From contig CANUEZ040000198.1 in the NCBI GenBank assembly GCA_948099385.1, positions 3,052,501 to 3,116,500 on the forward strand: a DNA stretch of 64,000 nucleotides. Reading direction: 5' to 3'. How positions within the stretch are numbered: the first letter of the stretch is position 1; each line of letters opens with the position of its first letter. The DNA is from Fasciola hepatica (lineage: Eukaryota > Platyhelminthes > Trematoda > Plagiorchiida > Fasciolidae). A program made the translations under genes and the position numbers. Under the pieces are notes generated by a model. That model saw only the letters and a program-made list of their open reading frames with translations, did not search any database and was not told the origin of the DNA. Of this stretch, positions 23,525 through 36,400 are shown one piece after another.

Positions 23525-26006
23525 GCAACGATAAAATTGACTCAGAATGAAAACGTGAACTTTCCATGAACGTGCCTGCAAATCCGCCTTATGCTGACAT
23601 GGCCTCTAGAAAGCTCAGCATTCAAATATGATTCGCGCACGAATTCTCGAAATAATCTGGCTCCAGAAAGGATTTTTAAACCCCTAATATATCATAAATC
23701 ACCATCTTGTGAACATCTTCACCAACGATTCGGTTTTCCTTATAATAATATATAATTCAAATCTAAATAGCGTGACAAATCAAGTGTTTGTTTGCCATGG
23801 AATTCAACACAATAATTCCTAATTGCCTTGAATTTTAGAAGTACAAATTTAGGTTTGCTATTGTTATACCAAGTGCATGTACACATCCTCATTAGAAAAA
23901 CCTTACAAACTGGTTTCGTCTATTCAAATCTACCAACCATACGGAGTGGTGCTTCATCTTTGTCTTCTGGACCGGCTGTTGATTTTTTGCTGTCGCCCTG
24001 CTGATCCCATTGAGATGCAGTATTTCCTATCACAAAAACCTTTCATGTATATTACCAAGTATTGTGTGCTGGTAACAAGCCTGCCTTTATACCAACCATG
24101 AACAGGGATATGATTCGTAGTGCATGTAGCTGAGATCGGAGTTCCGTTTTGGTGTGTACACATTCACTTTGCAACACTGAACACAAAATTATATAGGGAG
24201 TGATGTGCAGTGAGTCATCAAAAGTTATCAGTAAGATTATTTTCAGTAGTATACTAATGAACCACACGATGTTTCATTGTGAACTCGCTGTGATTGACCT
24301 ACGAAGACCCTCCGCGTGCAGCTGTTATACCCGGTTTGTTGGAAATCACTTGCGAAATGCACAAACACAGTGTTTCCAATGGAAATCCAATTGATAGCAG
24401 CGTACTCGTGTAACTCACCGATGGTAAGCGTGTGGCCACAAAAATTGGTCCTGGATGAATGAGCAAACTTTGATAATAATAAATCTTTCACTTGCTGCGT
24501 TGCACACAATTCGAATTTCTAGTTGGATATCTCTGCACTGTCAACGTAAATGAAAGGGATGCCAGAAGAACAGTTTTGAGGATATTTCATCAATTAACTT
24601 GCAGGGGACTAATTTTCCTCACTGAATCACTTGACATATATGAATCTTCGGTCTGAACATTTTATTGTGTGTGGATACCACGCATTTTCCGATTTCCTAC
24701 CCAAAGTTTCGCGATGTAGCATATGAATGCAACCTTGATCTTCTCACGGACCATACATGTGAGGTAAACAAACCTCCAGTGTTACTCCCTGTTATCTCTG
24801 TAGCGAACAGATCATCGACGCAATGTAATTGTCTTTGTTCTCAAGTGTTTCAGTCAGCAATCATAAACCCTCGAAAACATGCATTAAATTGCCATTTACA
24901 GGTGTATCAACATGAAAGAACAACATTTTAGCAGTGTAGTAACAAAGTGAAATCTGGCAAGAGTCTATATCTTCGGGAATCCTTTGATTAGCAGCTTACA
25001 GAAATTTTGAGATTACGATATGAATTGCCTGTTAGGCGAATGCGTTTGAAGCATCCCCAATGAGCATCACGTAGATGAAAGTCCCTGAAAAATTCCAACA
25101 GCGCAGAGATTCGGTGTACTCATGATCACAGGATTACCTAATTGTTTGGGGAAAACAGACTGTTGTGGAAGAGAACAACGTTGCCCATCTAATTGTGAGG
25201 TGTTGTGAGTATCAGGTGATCGACGATGTCCGAATCCCGGCGTTTTGCTTCAGAACCAGTAGTGAAACATTTGTAAGATTCAACCAACAGTGGTACTCGC
25301 TTAAGTCAATTAGAATTAAACATGAAACATTTAACCCATTTCACTTAAGCCAATGGAAAGTAAACGATATTCTCTTATAATGTAAACACTTTGTATCTTG
25401 ATGCAACGTGTCCCACTGAACAGAATAAACAATGACGTTAGAGAGAGTCACTTGGATAGTCCTCGTGAGTAGGTGGACCAAACTACTTGACTCCATTCAG
25501 GTAGCAGAATGAAGGCAGATTTATCATTTCAATAAATCAGCAAATTTGATGCTCAACATTCTCGATTCTTGATTCTTCAGTTACTTCTGTGGAACCAAAA
25601 TTCCTGAGGTAGAAGGTAAAACTGTGATTTGCCGATTCCATAGGCGATTTCGGACTACAAGCAACACCAAACAATCATATCGTCATTTGACCCCAGTAAT
25701 TCTAACTTTTGCTGTTGCGCACAGTTTGACACGTTAATAAGTTTATCGCTATTACTACTTTACTTTTTAGTTTATACCGACACTGTAAGTTGTAAATGGA
25801 TAAGCACTATTCACCTTCACTCACGATTTGCGTATCTTAATCCTGATTCCAATATTAGTTATTTGTAAATGCATGATAAGTGACGACGTAAAAACTGTCA
25901 ATGAGAAATTATTCATTAAAGATTCATGGTAATTTCGGTGTCATAGAAGATGACATCTAAACAAAATGTATTTCGGTGGTTCGGACCTGTCTTAAGGGAA
26001 GCTGGG

Positions 26007-26081
26007 TGATGCAGTGGTAATATACATACCACTGAGGTGAAAAGGCTGGGGTTCAGAAGTAGAAGCGAAGCTCGAATCTAT
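26007..26081 (+). other. Possible tRNA-derived SINE promoter region
   Basis: TGATGCAGTGGTA at 26007 is close to a pol III A box (T-R-G-Y-N-N-A-R-N-G-G) and GCTCGAATCT near 26070 is close to a B box. The spacing is longer than in a plain tRNA gene. No poly-A tail or target duplication was identified. It is a weak candidate. Confidence 0.22.
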
Positions 26082-26129
26082 TCTTCCGAGTGCAGGGTTG
26101 GCCGGAGAGATGAAATCCAAATGACAATC

Positions 26130-28340
26130 AACCAAGCTAAGTACCACTTATCCTCACGTGGAACTCGCAGGTAGTTGTGAGTAATAGACAAAACTCAATT
26201 AGTCACGCCCATCAATAGAGCAAAACCATCGGAATAGCGCGCTCAAGATTTTCGCTTTTACCAGCAAATCGCTCTGCCATATTACACACAGGTTTTACCG
26301 TGTTGTGCTGTCGTCTTCAATTTCTCATAAAAGGGCTGAAATGATGAGATTTGCGAGCACAAGTCACGTGCAACGACGTACATAGCAGAACGCGAATGCG
26401 TATACGATCACATAAATCAAGGAGAATATGCTGGTGACACAACAGTTACACGGGGGAATTAAACAAGTAGAACAAGAGAGATTCATCAAATGGAAAAGCA
26501 ATAAGGTAAAAAGGAATAATTTATTTAGGTGCAGTGTTTAATTATATGCGAAAGAAAAGTAAATTTGCTATCAGTAGGAGGTTTTTCAAGTCATTGAGTT
26601 ATCTTTTCTCCTTTGGACATGACTTGAACCAGACAAGGTTTGAAATTTTGTATGGAATCATTCTAGGTGGAAAGTCCCGGAATACAGACATAATGCATGA
26701 ATGGGAGCGACAAATTACGTCTGTGTGTAACGGATGCGTATGACCCTGACATTTCTTGTTGGTTAGAGATTTAACAAGACTTATTATGCTGACCAAGGAG
26801 TAGGGTCAAAAGTGCACCGATCATAGATGAAGCATGACTTGTAATTACCAGGCCACGGAGTAGTGTGCTAAGGTACAGGTTCTGAAATACGAGAACAATT
26901 GCGGGGAAAGTGAGACATGATGAGAAGAACACATTGGAAGTTGAATTTGAAATTCAGTTGCTGAAATGACCGAAACTGTCTGAGAAGACAGACACATCAG
27001 TTTTCCACCACCGAAGTAACGGGAACATAAACTATTGAAATAAATGAGCGAAAATTCATGAACTAACTTTCAAGATGCATGGAGACATTAGTTTTCAAAC
27101 CCTCTCGGCTTGAAAGATTCTGTAAACGAGATAGATTTTCTTGAAGTAGGCCGGAAATTTCCTGACAAGAACAATATTGTCAGCTTATTTGAACGCCTCC
27201 AGTAGGGAAAATATACGAAGGTTGCCGATTCCAGTGGAATATAGAAGAGGAAGAACACAGAACCATGGAATAATCCATAATTGTTTGAATTGATCTCAGG
27301 AAACTAGTATCCTTTCCTAAATTTCTGCACTGCGTGGGGAAAAATCTAGTGCAAGCGACTGATCGACTCGACAATAAATAGTATGAACATAACATGCAAT
27401 CCCTTCCCACTGTCCCTGTTTTATTATGAGTGTTTCGTGCCTCTACTTTACGGAAGGAACCAATACCGTGGATGTTTTACCTGCAGTTTGGCATGAATGA
27501 CCTTCAGCCCTATTCAACATGGAAGTTTGCGTCAACTTTCTCCCTTGATTTGCAAGCAATGGAGAATAAAGTTATTGCTTTGGGCAATACTAATCCACGG
27601 AAGATCATGTTTGGGGTTTACATTGTATTTCTTCAATCAGAGAACTGTACTTGGATGAAGTCTAGTCCCTTCTGAGGCTGTCATTTGCATGACCTACCGA
27701 CAGCTCTGTGTTCGTTATGGATAAATAGCCGCTTAATTATTGGTCAAGGACCTTGGAAAGCTTCAGGATTTTCAATAAATAGGAAGCGGTCTGTGTGCTG
27801 AATCAGAGGCTGAAGAATATTCATGAAGTACACAACGGACAGATTGGACGCGTGTGTAATAGGACGGGATAATGTGGTGTTTTTGAGGAATCTTTACTAT
27901 CAACTGTGGACCTCTTGTGTGTGCAGGCAAACTGGCAATGACTGAAGGTGTGTTTAAAGACAACAAGAAATGAGTTTCTCACTGCTTATAGTTCTTCTAG
28001 TGAAAGACTGCTAAATGAGCGCGTTTTCTTGTGTTATTTGCGTCGAACAGTTTACCAAAGGGTTCACTCGACAAAGCTGACATGGGTTGCGCAAGCTAGA
28101 ATTCTAATGTACCCAAGAATTACAGGGGATAGCCCATCCGAGCTAGAATAAGAATGGTAATATCAGGGCTCGAGAATAATTAAAAAAATATCAGATTGAG
28201 AATAGTTTTCGGAGTCTTCAATGGGTGAATATGAAAGAGGACGGCCACAAGAAGCAAGTATTATTGTAGAATTGGGTTGATCCCCAAAATCATCATCCGT
28301 GCACGATTTAGTTTTTCTTACTACCCCGAAGCTTTGTGAC
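26130..28340. other. No recognisable gene
   Basis: Short frames only (for example 69 codons at 26534-26743 plus, 81 at 27430-27675 plus, 67 at 27948-28151 plus). No motifs are recognised. The stretch ends where the RTE element's 3' end begins on the minus strand. Confidence 0.5.
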
Positions 28341-28344
28341 GTGC

Positions 28345-30105
28345 TTTAGGAATTTGCAATTCTTAGATTTGGAAGAATTTGCAACGAACGACATATTCTA
28401 GCGTTTTATCTATCTTGATTGGTGCAAGTTTGGTTTGATTTGGTTTGACTTTTCATTTCTTTCTTCCATGTCATGGACTGGACATCCTTACTCATTTTCC
28501 AACAGGCACTCGCCTCCTCGAATATGGCGTGCTGAGGAATCCCGTCAGGGGGCGTGCGTTCATATACCAATAATATTATAATACTCCTCAGCCGTAGTGG
28601 CCATGTCTCCTAACCACAGAGAAGTACGGGCTTGACTGCTGCAGCGTATACCCGACTCTTGATTGATGACCAGATTTCGTACCAAATCCACAGATGACTC
28701 AGATTGGCAAATGTCAAGCGAAATTTCTGCATACAGTGACACCTGAACAGATATCTGTTCTCCCAGTAAAATCCAGCTTCCCAGAAAACAACTTATCAAC
28801 CAAGTCTATGGTTCTCCAGATAGTGAAAGATTTAGTTTGGGACTAACCCAATCCTTCAACAGCGTATTGAAAAACGAATACCATGTCACTCGCATATTCA
28901 AGGTCGAAGACCTTTTAACTAGGGAAAAGTTTGATATTACTATCATCACCTGACAAAAGTGCTGTACCTGGGACCGTATCAGTCACGAAGGTAAAGAGAA
29001 AATTAGAAAGGGGTAACCCCGATGCACACAACTTATCGTGGTGAACTCGGGTGAAGGAGAACCGTAAAACTTAACACGACCTAGGCTGTTCACATAAAAG
29101 GACTTTATGTTGGAACGGAATTTCTCTGGTACACCCTCAAACGGGAGACAACGTCGGAGGATTATGTGGTCAACTGAGTCGCAGATCGCTTAAGGATCAA
29201 GAAAAAGGATGGTAGTTGCCTATAAAATGTGTGCATGTGTTCGATATTTTGTTGGAGAGTAAAGATATGATCAACATAACCGAGATCAAGTACAAACCCA
29301 TCTTGATGGTTGCTAAGGCACTGTTCTCGAGTGGTAGATGAGTGATAAATGCAAGCATTTGAGATGTGATGCTAACCGAACTTAATCCCGGGTGGTTTTG
29401 ACAAGTGGAATCACCATCCTTCTCTATTTAATTGCCACAATCACAGATTATTTCCAACTCTTTGGAACTTGTTCCATGTGACCTACGAAATCGAGGAGTT
29501 TTTTCAACCCAATAACAATTATGCCCCATCATCCTTGAAAATAGACGGAGGCAACTCATCCGGTCAAGCAGTCTCATTTCGTTTAGGGGGATTATGTCAG
29601 GAAGAACCTCCTTTTCTGATAGAGGACCGGTATCTACAACCACAGTTGGAGCTATGACGCTTCTTAACAAGCCTGTTGGGGATAAAAGCCACTTGTTCAG
29701 CTTCCTAAAATGCTTCTCCCAACGGACTAGACGACGCTCCTGAGTTCGAATCAGTGAGCCGTTTGTCTCTTAGAACAGTTCAATAACGCCTGACTTTCTA
29801 GAACAGGTGTTTTCACTTAGACGGATAAGATTTCAGCTGCTGCCAATCGCTGTTGCTGCTGCTCATCACTGCAGCTGTTTCCACCTCCACAATCCACTAC
29901 TATTCACGGCCGTTTCTCAGGCTCACAATCAATTGGCGGTAAAGGCACCTCTGTCTTCCGTCATATCTGGAATCCGGAGGAATCATTCTGCGAGCGTCTA
30001 ACAGCTCAACTGAAGATGCAGATATCCATCTCTTCTGTGGGTATCTGGTTGTTGGATTTTGGTCAGCCGTAAAAGCCTCAAATAGAACCCACTTGAATTT
30101 TGCCT
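28345..30105 (-). pseudogene. RTE-clade non-LTR retrotransposon: linker, RT and C-terminus
   Basis: Reading from 30105 down, WISASSVELLDARRMIPP opens the post-endonuclease linker, then LYRQLIVSLRNGRE, then TNGSLIRTQERRLVRWEKHF. KDGDSTCQNHPGLSSVS corresponds to the family's KKGD---C-NHRGISL block at the start of the RT. YVDHIFTLQQNIEH, then DSVDHIILRRCLPFEGVPEK (family: FDSVDR--LW-CL---GVPEK, motif A) and the degraded HRGYPFLIF (family: RQGCP-SPFLFN) follow. LNLSLSGEP and FLGSWILLG match the SLAGEP and YLGS-IS-GG blocks. WKMSKDVQSMTWKKEMK corresponds to the end region. The YADD box is not visible. Many frameshifts are present. The endonuclease of the same element lies beyond a nested Gypsy insertion at 31300-32110. 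Confidence 0.85.
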
Positions 30106-31290
30106 ACTACTTAACTGGATAATGTGCGTGTACCACTCGGTGAATACTTGTGATATCTAATGGATTGTCAATGGCAAGACCAGGTTCAAAAACTGTATGG
30201 GGAATCACAAAACAAATTTCATTCAAAGTTATCTGCACGACCATTAGACTGTGGGTGACGAAGAGCAGTGTGGTTCACTTTTCAACAAATATCTTATAGC
30301 CAATTATCCAGGAGTTAAGCAGCTAAATTGGTGCCAATGTCAACAACTGGCACAAACAGAATTCCTCTTCTGTTGAATCTCTTCCTGAAGGTAGTCTGTG
30401 TGAAGTAAGCAGTAAGTGAAGTTGTTCAATATACCTTTGTCCAGTGGGAAAAGTCATCGGTGATCACAAGACTGTAGCTTTTACCCGAGATGGATCCACA
30501 ATAGTCTGTATATACCCGCTGCAACTCAAACTAAAATGAATTATACTGCGCTTTAGTAAAATGAGATCGCCAGATGTATCTAACCTTAATCCAGGAATAT
30601 GCATTTCACCAGAAACCTGTTGTATACTCAATGAATCGCGTGAAGGATGTAGGAGAACGACATCAACGCGAAATTCACAAACATATTTAAAACCAAGAAG
30701 TAGAAGTCCAGGATCAGAAACCAAAAACTTACATTCAATTAGGACCATACAAGAACCGACATGTGGGAGTTTGTATCCAGTAATCCCTGGAGTATTCACA
30801 CTAGTAGGATTATTCTTATCGATGGGATAAACGCAATTTATAGCATTAGGTAAAGTGATGGATTCTATACGCCCAGTGTCAACAATACGAGTGTGTTAAC
30901 TACCCGCTTGAGTATGCAATTCCTGGTAATATGTGGAACATTCTCTGACAAGAGGGCTCAATTAAGTGTCGAAAACCTGGTAGGAAGTAAAGAAGTGTTA
31001 GATGATGCTGAGGGGATCGTCTGTCGATATGCTGGGCTGCTTCTACAAGCACTAGCATTGTGACCAAACTTACAACAAGCAAAACATGTGGCTTATCGAC
31101 GGAGACATGTGAAACAACGACGTTAATGACCATATGAAATACAGTTGCCGAAATCGGAACATTGATGCTAAGATTTCGAAAGAATCGATCGCTCAAGTGG
31201 GGCTGATTGCCACGACAACTTATCGGCTTGGTAAAATGAGGCAAATGTCGAATGTGCCGAACTACTTGATATTTGTATTTGATGTATTTT
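30106..31290 (-). pseudogene. Ty3/Gypsy fragment (gag zinc knuckle, protease, integrase) nested in the RTE
   Basis: Reading 31290 to 30106. A CX2CX4HX4C zinc knuckle (CFACCKFGHNASAC) is encoded at 31045-31086. A retropepsin motif IVDTGRIESI follows at about 30872-30883, still with the catalytic Asp. Then come GITGYKLPHVGSCMV, CKFLVSDPGLLLLG and MHIPGLRLDTSGD, the junction into the RT. The sequence then jumps near 30528 to integrase, with TDYCGSISGKSYSLVITDD (first catalytic Asp) and, near 30250, HTALRHPQSNGRADNF. The RT and RNase H are deleted. The remnant lies in the same orientation as, and between, the two parts of an RTE element. The protease part and the RTE junction recur in inverted orientation at 63250-64000. 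Confidence 0.85.
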
Positions 31291-31299
31291 CGGCCACCG

Positions 31300-32110
31300 A
31301 CCAGAAGTGTGCTTCGATTCACTCAGACAACTCTATGATCATTGGCAACAGACGGGGACCAAAATGATTAGCAGTTTAGAGTTGATCCGTGCCAGCGGTA
31401 TTCAAGAACAATATGGTCGATCTGAGTGCAAAGCTGTGAAGACGCAGCAAGGTGCCAGGTTACTCGGTGGAGCATTTTGTGCCAGAAATTTGTACTCGCT
31501 AGGAATAGTCCATGGTCGGGCCAGAGTTGAATGGGTCTGTCACCGTTATCGGTTCCATCGGTTGAAATGTCGAAACGGTTTAATTTATTTCTCTCCGTCT
31601 CTTCTAGGCTTCCAACTTGAACACTGAATTCACCATCAACATCCATGATGTCCGTTGAATGCATGCTACGGAGCAATTGATAACATCATAGGAGTATTCG
31701 TCTTTAGCCTCAGACGAGTTGCAGTCATTTGGGGCATACACATAAACGAAAAACAGGCATGGACTCTTCAGTCTAGTACTGTTCACATGTATAGAACCGT
31801 TCACCCGAATCGCACATAGACGACTGGTCATTGGAATCCAGTCGAGCAGTACAACCTGAATTTTCTTGCCGAGAATGATGCCAACGCCAGCCTTACCACA
31901 ATCACTAGACACCAAATGACCCGTCATACGAAGAGTGAAACGGGAAACCCAGTTCGTAGCTGGTGAGCAAAGTGTTAACACTGAAGTTGGGTTTTGTTTG
32001 CGTGTTTCGAGGACACGATGAACATCCATTTTGAAGAATTCCAGGTAGGGCAGACTGTTGTTCCGTTTGACGAGGTGTGTCGATGCTGAAATCAGCTAAT
32101 TGTGACATAG
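31300..32110 (-). pseudogene. RTE-clade endonuclease domain (left arm)
   Basis: This is the apurinic-type endonuclease of an RTE-like non-LTR element. Reading 32029 down it gives FTLRMTGHLVSSD, AGVGIILGKK, LLDWIPMTSRLCA, VNSTRLKSPCLFFVYVYAP, then frame changes to RSTDIMDVDGEFSVQVGSLE, TDGTDNGDRPIQL, LFLASTNFWHK and HRVTW. The family's GDFNAQVG catalytic block reads GEFSVQVG, so a key Asp and Asn are replaced. The N-terminal WNVRTLL start is missing. It ends at GGRKYIK near 31320, where the Gypsy fragment begins. It is homologous, in inverted orientation, to 61690-62440. Confidence 0.88.
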
Positions 32111-32119
32111 GCCTAGGTT

Positions 32120-33480
32120 GGAATATCGATTCTCTTTTTCCTTGTCCCATATGTGCTACCGTTACCGAGAGTTAGAAGTTCACCGTCACGACTCGTTGCG
32201 GCCCCTCATATCTATTTAGAATTGGGATGTGAGAGAGTTTAAGAGCAGGGAAATACGAAATGTGTTCGCCGAAGGAAAGAGGGAGATTTTTGGGCATATA
32301 TTTCTTGTTGACTGCCCACAATGCACAACAGACTTTTTTTGGATACTCTTTCCGTATCCACTGACTCAAAAGTCTGACCTAGAAGATAGTGGGGCGCTAA
32401 CCCAACACGAGATACTGACCGAAGCACCCGTGAAGGAACTTCCTCTGGTCTGTCGCGTAAGGTCTGTTGGTTGCAAGTATTCTTTCTTGTCTCAACGGAT
32501 GCTCCTATGGTTGTCGAGGTAACGTAATGCAGCCTACTACTATAACAGACAGGTGGTCCACGCATAGTCGGATGGACTTGTGAAAGTGTATGATATGGAA
32601 ACAGCTTGATGAGGTTCACCCGATCCTAAACTGTCCCTCTTCGGAGGTCACCATTGTGCAACTCATTGTCACCCCCAAACTACAGAATTTCGGTTTACAA
32701 GCGATTCAGTGAAACACAGTGACACTGAGGTACGCTCAAGCAAGTTTTGGTTTTCTTTGAAAGCTGGTAGTTTCAAATTACTGGGCGATAGCTGTGTGTA
32801 TCCTGGTTTCGAGTCAGTCTGAATCCCTTGCATACGCTGGCCAATAGTACATCGTTTGATTGGAAAAAATGCAAACTCGTACATAACAGTTAAAATCAGT
32901 CAGTTTATTGCAATATGAAATGAGTAATTGAGACTGTTCCCGCTGGAAAGAACTCCACATGTAATCCTACAGTGAGCTTCGACCACGATAATATTAGATA
33001 AAGTTGGTGATTTTCCGCAAAATATGAGTTTCAACAAAGTTGGATTAAAATGCTTGTTCAAAGATCAATATACTTGAGAGAAATACAGAAGAATATGGAC
33101 TTATACATTTGGGACAGCTTTGTAATCCACTGAATACGAAATGGAAGTAAAAGCAATGAAAGCGGTTTAAACAACGTAAGACGTGTTGTTGAATACTGTA
33201 GACATTTGAAGATACTCTTGACAAGAATGACCGGCAATGCAATAATAAGTGGTTCATGAACAGACACTGTACTACATCAACGCAGATCATTTTATTGAAC
33301 CAAAGCCGCGTGCTTCACATGATACTGCATCATGTAAAACTGAACTACACATTGATAATCACTAAACCTCTGTTATGATTTCCAGTCTGAATGATTATTC
33401 CGAGAGTTTATTGTTGGCACGAGGAGCCTGAATGGTATGAAATGGGAAATCCACTTGGATTAACATCGAAAAGACGGACG
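32120..33480. other. Non-coding DNA of the left arm between Gypsy and RTE relics
   Basis: No domain is recognised. A 126-codon minus-strand frame (32239-32619) exists, but its right-arm counterpart (about 61360-61690) does not preserve it, so it is probably chance. About 33290-33410 and 32150-32500 align with 60890-61010 and 61350-61690, which links the two arms across unrelated elements. 32640-33290 is largely specific to this arm. Confidence 0.6.
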
Positions 33481-33489
33481 CCGCGAACC

Positions 33490-36400
33490 AATCAGACAAG
33501 ATAGAGGGAAAGATAATTCTTCCTGTAATATTCCGAATACACAAGCTGATAGAATGTGTCTAAATGGCTTTCACCCGAAACCACGTAATCCAAATAGGCA
33601 ATAATGCCTAGGCTACAGAAAAGCGCGATTATTTTATTCCAGAAATGATTTGCATAAATGATAAATTAAAGAAATTACCTGGCAGGTTAGGATTCGATCA
33701 ATCAAAATAGGCTTTAGCTGTACCCGTCCGCAGCGATCCTAATTGGTTGACGATTCTCAGCGAGCGTTGCTACGAAAATCAACTTGGCATGATCACGTGT
33801 GATGCTCGCTGAATCATCAAATCTGTCCTCCTTCAAGGGCTTCTAGTTATTTTGGCTTTCCTCGGCCGAGGTGGTCGTCGTTTTGGTGGGAGAAATAAAT
33901 AGATTCCTGTCATCAACACGGTCACCAGTTGGATCCTCGGTCGTCTCAGCAGTGTGATTGACCACGTTGGCGGTCAAGCCAATTTTCGGTGCCGAAGCAC
34001 AGAACAACGCTCCGGTGTCGGTGACCAGTACCCGACGGGTTGCTTCTCGGCTGAGACGATTCCGTAAAACTTGGATTACGAACAGGTTGGTTGGTGAACT
34101 CGTAAGAAACACTTCTGGCCATTTCAAGTAGAAGTCATTCAGTACACGGGCATGATTTTTGTTCACGAATGAGCCACAGAAGTCAGCGTGAACTCTCTGC
34201 TTTCGGACCACGGGTTCTTTGTCATGGTGACAATGATCGTATCCAATTACGGCCACCATCACATCCGTGAAGTCAGTGGCTTCATTTCATTCACACCCAA
34301 GTGGCCCTAATGCAGTTCAACCAAAGCCGAAATGCGAAATGTAAAATATTTTAAGACGGTCACCCTGACATTGGACACCGTCGGATTGAATACCGAATTC
34401 CTCTCGCAGTAGGAAGAACTGTAGCAACTTCCGCTTGCATCGGGTTACCACTCCTTTGTGATTGCTTAAGTCACTGATGTATAACATCATTTCGTCTGCT
34501 CCCTTCAATTTTTAACGGATAATAGGAGGGGCCGCAGTAATTATATGGTATTGTTCTGACACTGCGAATCATGCGTATCGGGGCAAGAAATCCGCCTTCA
34601 TTACGGTGTTGCCTCCTCGATGCAGCACGTCGTAGCATTAGGCAGCTCAGGTAATGCCTCATCGTTGGATTACTGCAGCCGTGGATTTGTAGGCGGATTT
34701 ATCTGCATTACATAGAAAATGACTAGCTTGATAGTAGGTGACGATCGTACCGTTTTAATCAGCGTACCTCCAGTGAAACGATCAAAGCTTCCTTCTACTT
34801 CTGAGAATAACTCCTCCCTGCAGCACTGAGAAAACGCTAGATGCAGATCATTCGACATTCATCTGTTACAGAACTACTCCTCTCTCCACTATGGACAGGT
34901 CAGTGGTCCGTGTCGTCCGCTCAGACGGCGCGAATGGGGTTATTATCGGTCGGTCAACGATATTTCGAATAAGACCACACCGCTTGTTTCACTGCTCTGC
35001 ATCGGATGACTGGGCCAGAAAAAAAGGTTGGACTCGTGTCAAAATGTTTGGATTCAATCTGAGGTAGCACTGCGGGCATCCAAGAATTGATCATAAGTTT
35101 GCCTGATTTTTCGGTGACTGGATGACAATCACTGGTTTAAAACTATCTGGATCGGGTCGATATCCGTTTGAATTGAAAGTGAGGCCTAGGAAATCTGGTT
35201 TGGTGAAACCGAATTTTCGCTGTTTCCATACGTTTTATTCCCTGAAACTCTCCAGCAGCTGTCACAAACTGCGGTAGTGTTGGTTCTTCGCGGATTCAAA
35301 TATAAGCAAAACATCCTGATATATTATCATCCCATTATTATTACGGATCATCTCGTCTATTATGGCCAGAAATATCCTGGAAGACACGTGCATACCGAAC
35401 GACAATGTATTATATTGGAGCATGCTCCATGGATTGTTCATGGTTGATAATAGTTGATATTCCGAGTGCAGCGGAATTTCTGAACATGCATCAGCGAGAT
35501 CAATTTATGAGAACCACTTTCCGCCGAGCATGAATTTCTGGCAGTTCTGCTGTTTATTCGTGGTTGCCGCGTGTCTTTTTGAATGTGGATTCAAGAACAG
35601 TCGATGATCACTACAAATTGGAATTGTCTGTCCATCACTTATCTATGCCACCACAATCGGAGTCACCCACGTGGATGGAACCACACACACAATGACACCA
35701 TCTTGTTCCATTTGGAAAAGCACCTTCAGAACACCTTCGATCTGACCATACGGCAACATTTAGTGCTTCAGGAGCTCCGCATCATCACACACTCCCAACT
35801 TCGCAGGCTCAACTGCCATGCGACTCTCGTTATTGGAGCATTGTGTGATCAACTGCTGGAGAACAAACTGATCCACCGGAATACTGGATGTCTTTCGGAT
35901 TGTTGCGCATTGCTCCAATGTACGCGGGGCCTTCAACCGTAAAATCAAGGGACTTTCTATGGAAATCGGGAGCCGTTTCAGGATATATTCACTTTACAAA
36001 CAAACCAGCAATGTAGACTCGCGCAGCAGTGGAAGTTGACGATGAGTAACACCGTGAATACGCTCATCGGTGTATTGTAATAGTAAACTGGGCAGAATCA
36101 AATCGAATACGGATTTCCGCATAATGGACAAGCAGCTCGTGATATCCAACATGAATGAAAGTCCCAAGTCACAGTGGAACTGGACTGATCTGTAAATGAA
36201 TTGGTTGGATTCACTCGGAATCTCTAGTGTGTATACCGGATTGTCATCATTTTCCGGATACTGAGAGGTGGCATTCATGACAGCACATTTGTATTGGCGG
36301 CATGCCTTGCAAATATGAACATTATTACCACGAGAACAACATCCTACATGACGGAAGCCGTAGGTGGAACGTAGGTGGAGTTCGGTGCGCGAGAAGGAAC
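33490..36400 (-). pseudogene. Ty3/Gypsy (K02A2.6-type) pol relic, left arm
   Basis: Reading 36400 down. The gag cysteine region is degraded (ICKACRQYKCAV). The protease area has FIYRSVQFHCDLGLSFMLDI, where the family's DTG reads D-I-T, then GVTHRQLPLLRE. 35948-35760 reads VDQFVLQQLITQCSNN and MAVEPAKLGV. RT follows with the catalytic YxDD box reading YQDV at 35310-35321. The RT tail is near 35050-35270. Integrase at 34262-33843 has HADFCGSFVNKNHARV, SREATRRVLVTDTGALF (first and second Asp retained), then jumps directly to the C-terminal HTAETTEDP segment, so the third catalytic residue is deleted. The 3' non-coding end (about 33490-33840) aligns with 60560-60890. The element is dead in several places. 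Confidence 0.88.

Larger units (their letters stand above)
18621..25980. other. Long stretch without recognisable genes
   Basis: This is AT-rich DNA with only short frames on both strands (for example 102 codons at 20378-20686 minus, 101 at 22340-22645 minus, 101 at 22902-23207 minus, 88 at 24665-24931 plus). None has a domain or motif I recognise. No retroelement motif was found. It is probably intergenic or intronic. Confidence 0.5.
30545..36400. repeat. Large inverted duplication, left arm
   Basis: The reverse complement of this block aligns with 57735-64000 in one collinear path. It runs through a Ty3/Gypsy relic (36.4-33.5 kb), non-coding DNA (about 33.4-33.3 and 32.6-32.1 kb), an RTE endonuclease, and a nested Gypsy gag-protease fragment. 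Matching stretches outside the elements exclude coincidental insertion of the same families; examples are AAATCATAACAGAGGTTT on the minus strand near 33400 and the TCGTGTTGGGTTAGCGCC region near 32400. Identity by eye is roughly 75-85% in the better stretches, so this is much older than the 6.6-kb direct duplication. About 805 bp present in the right arm (62445-63250) is absent here. The match probably continues leftward beyond the window's right end. Confidence 0.85.

Noticed and set aside
29807..30001. 64-codon plus-strand frame
   Set aside because: It is the antisense shadow of the RTE linker region.
32239..32619. 126-codon minus-strand frame
   Set aside because: The homologous right-arm DNA does not keep the frame and no family motif is visible, so it is probably chance.
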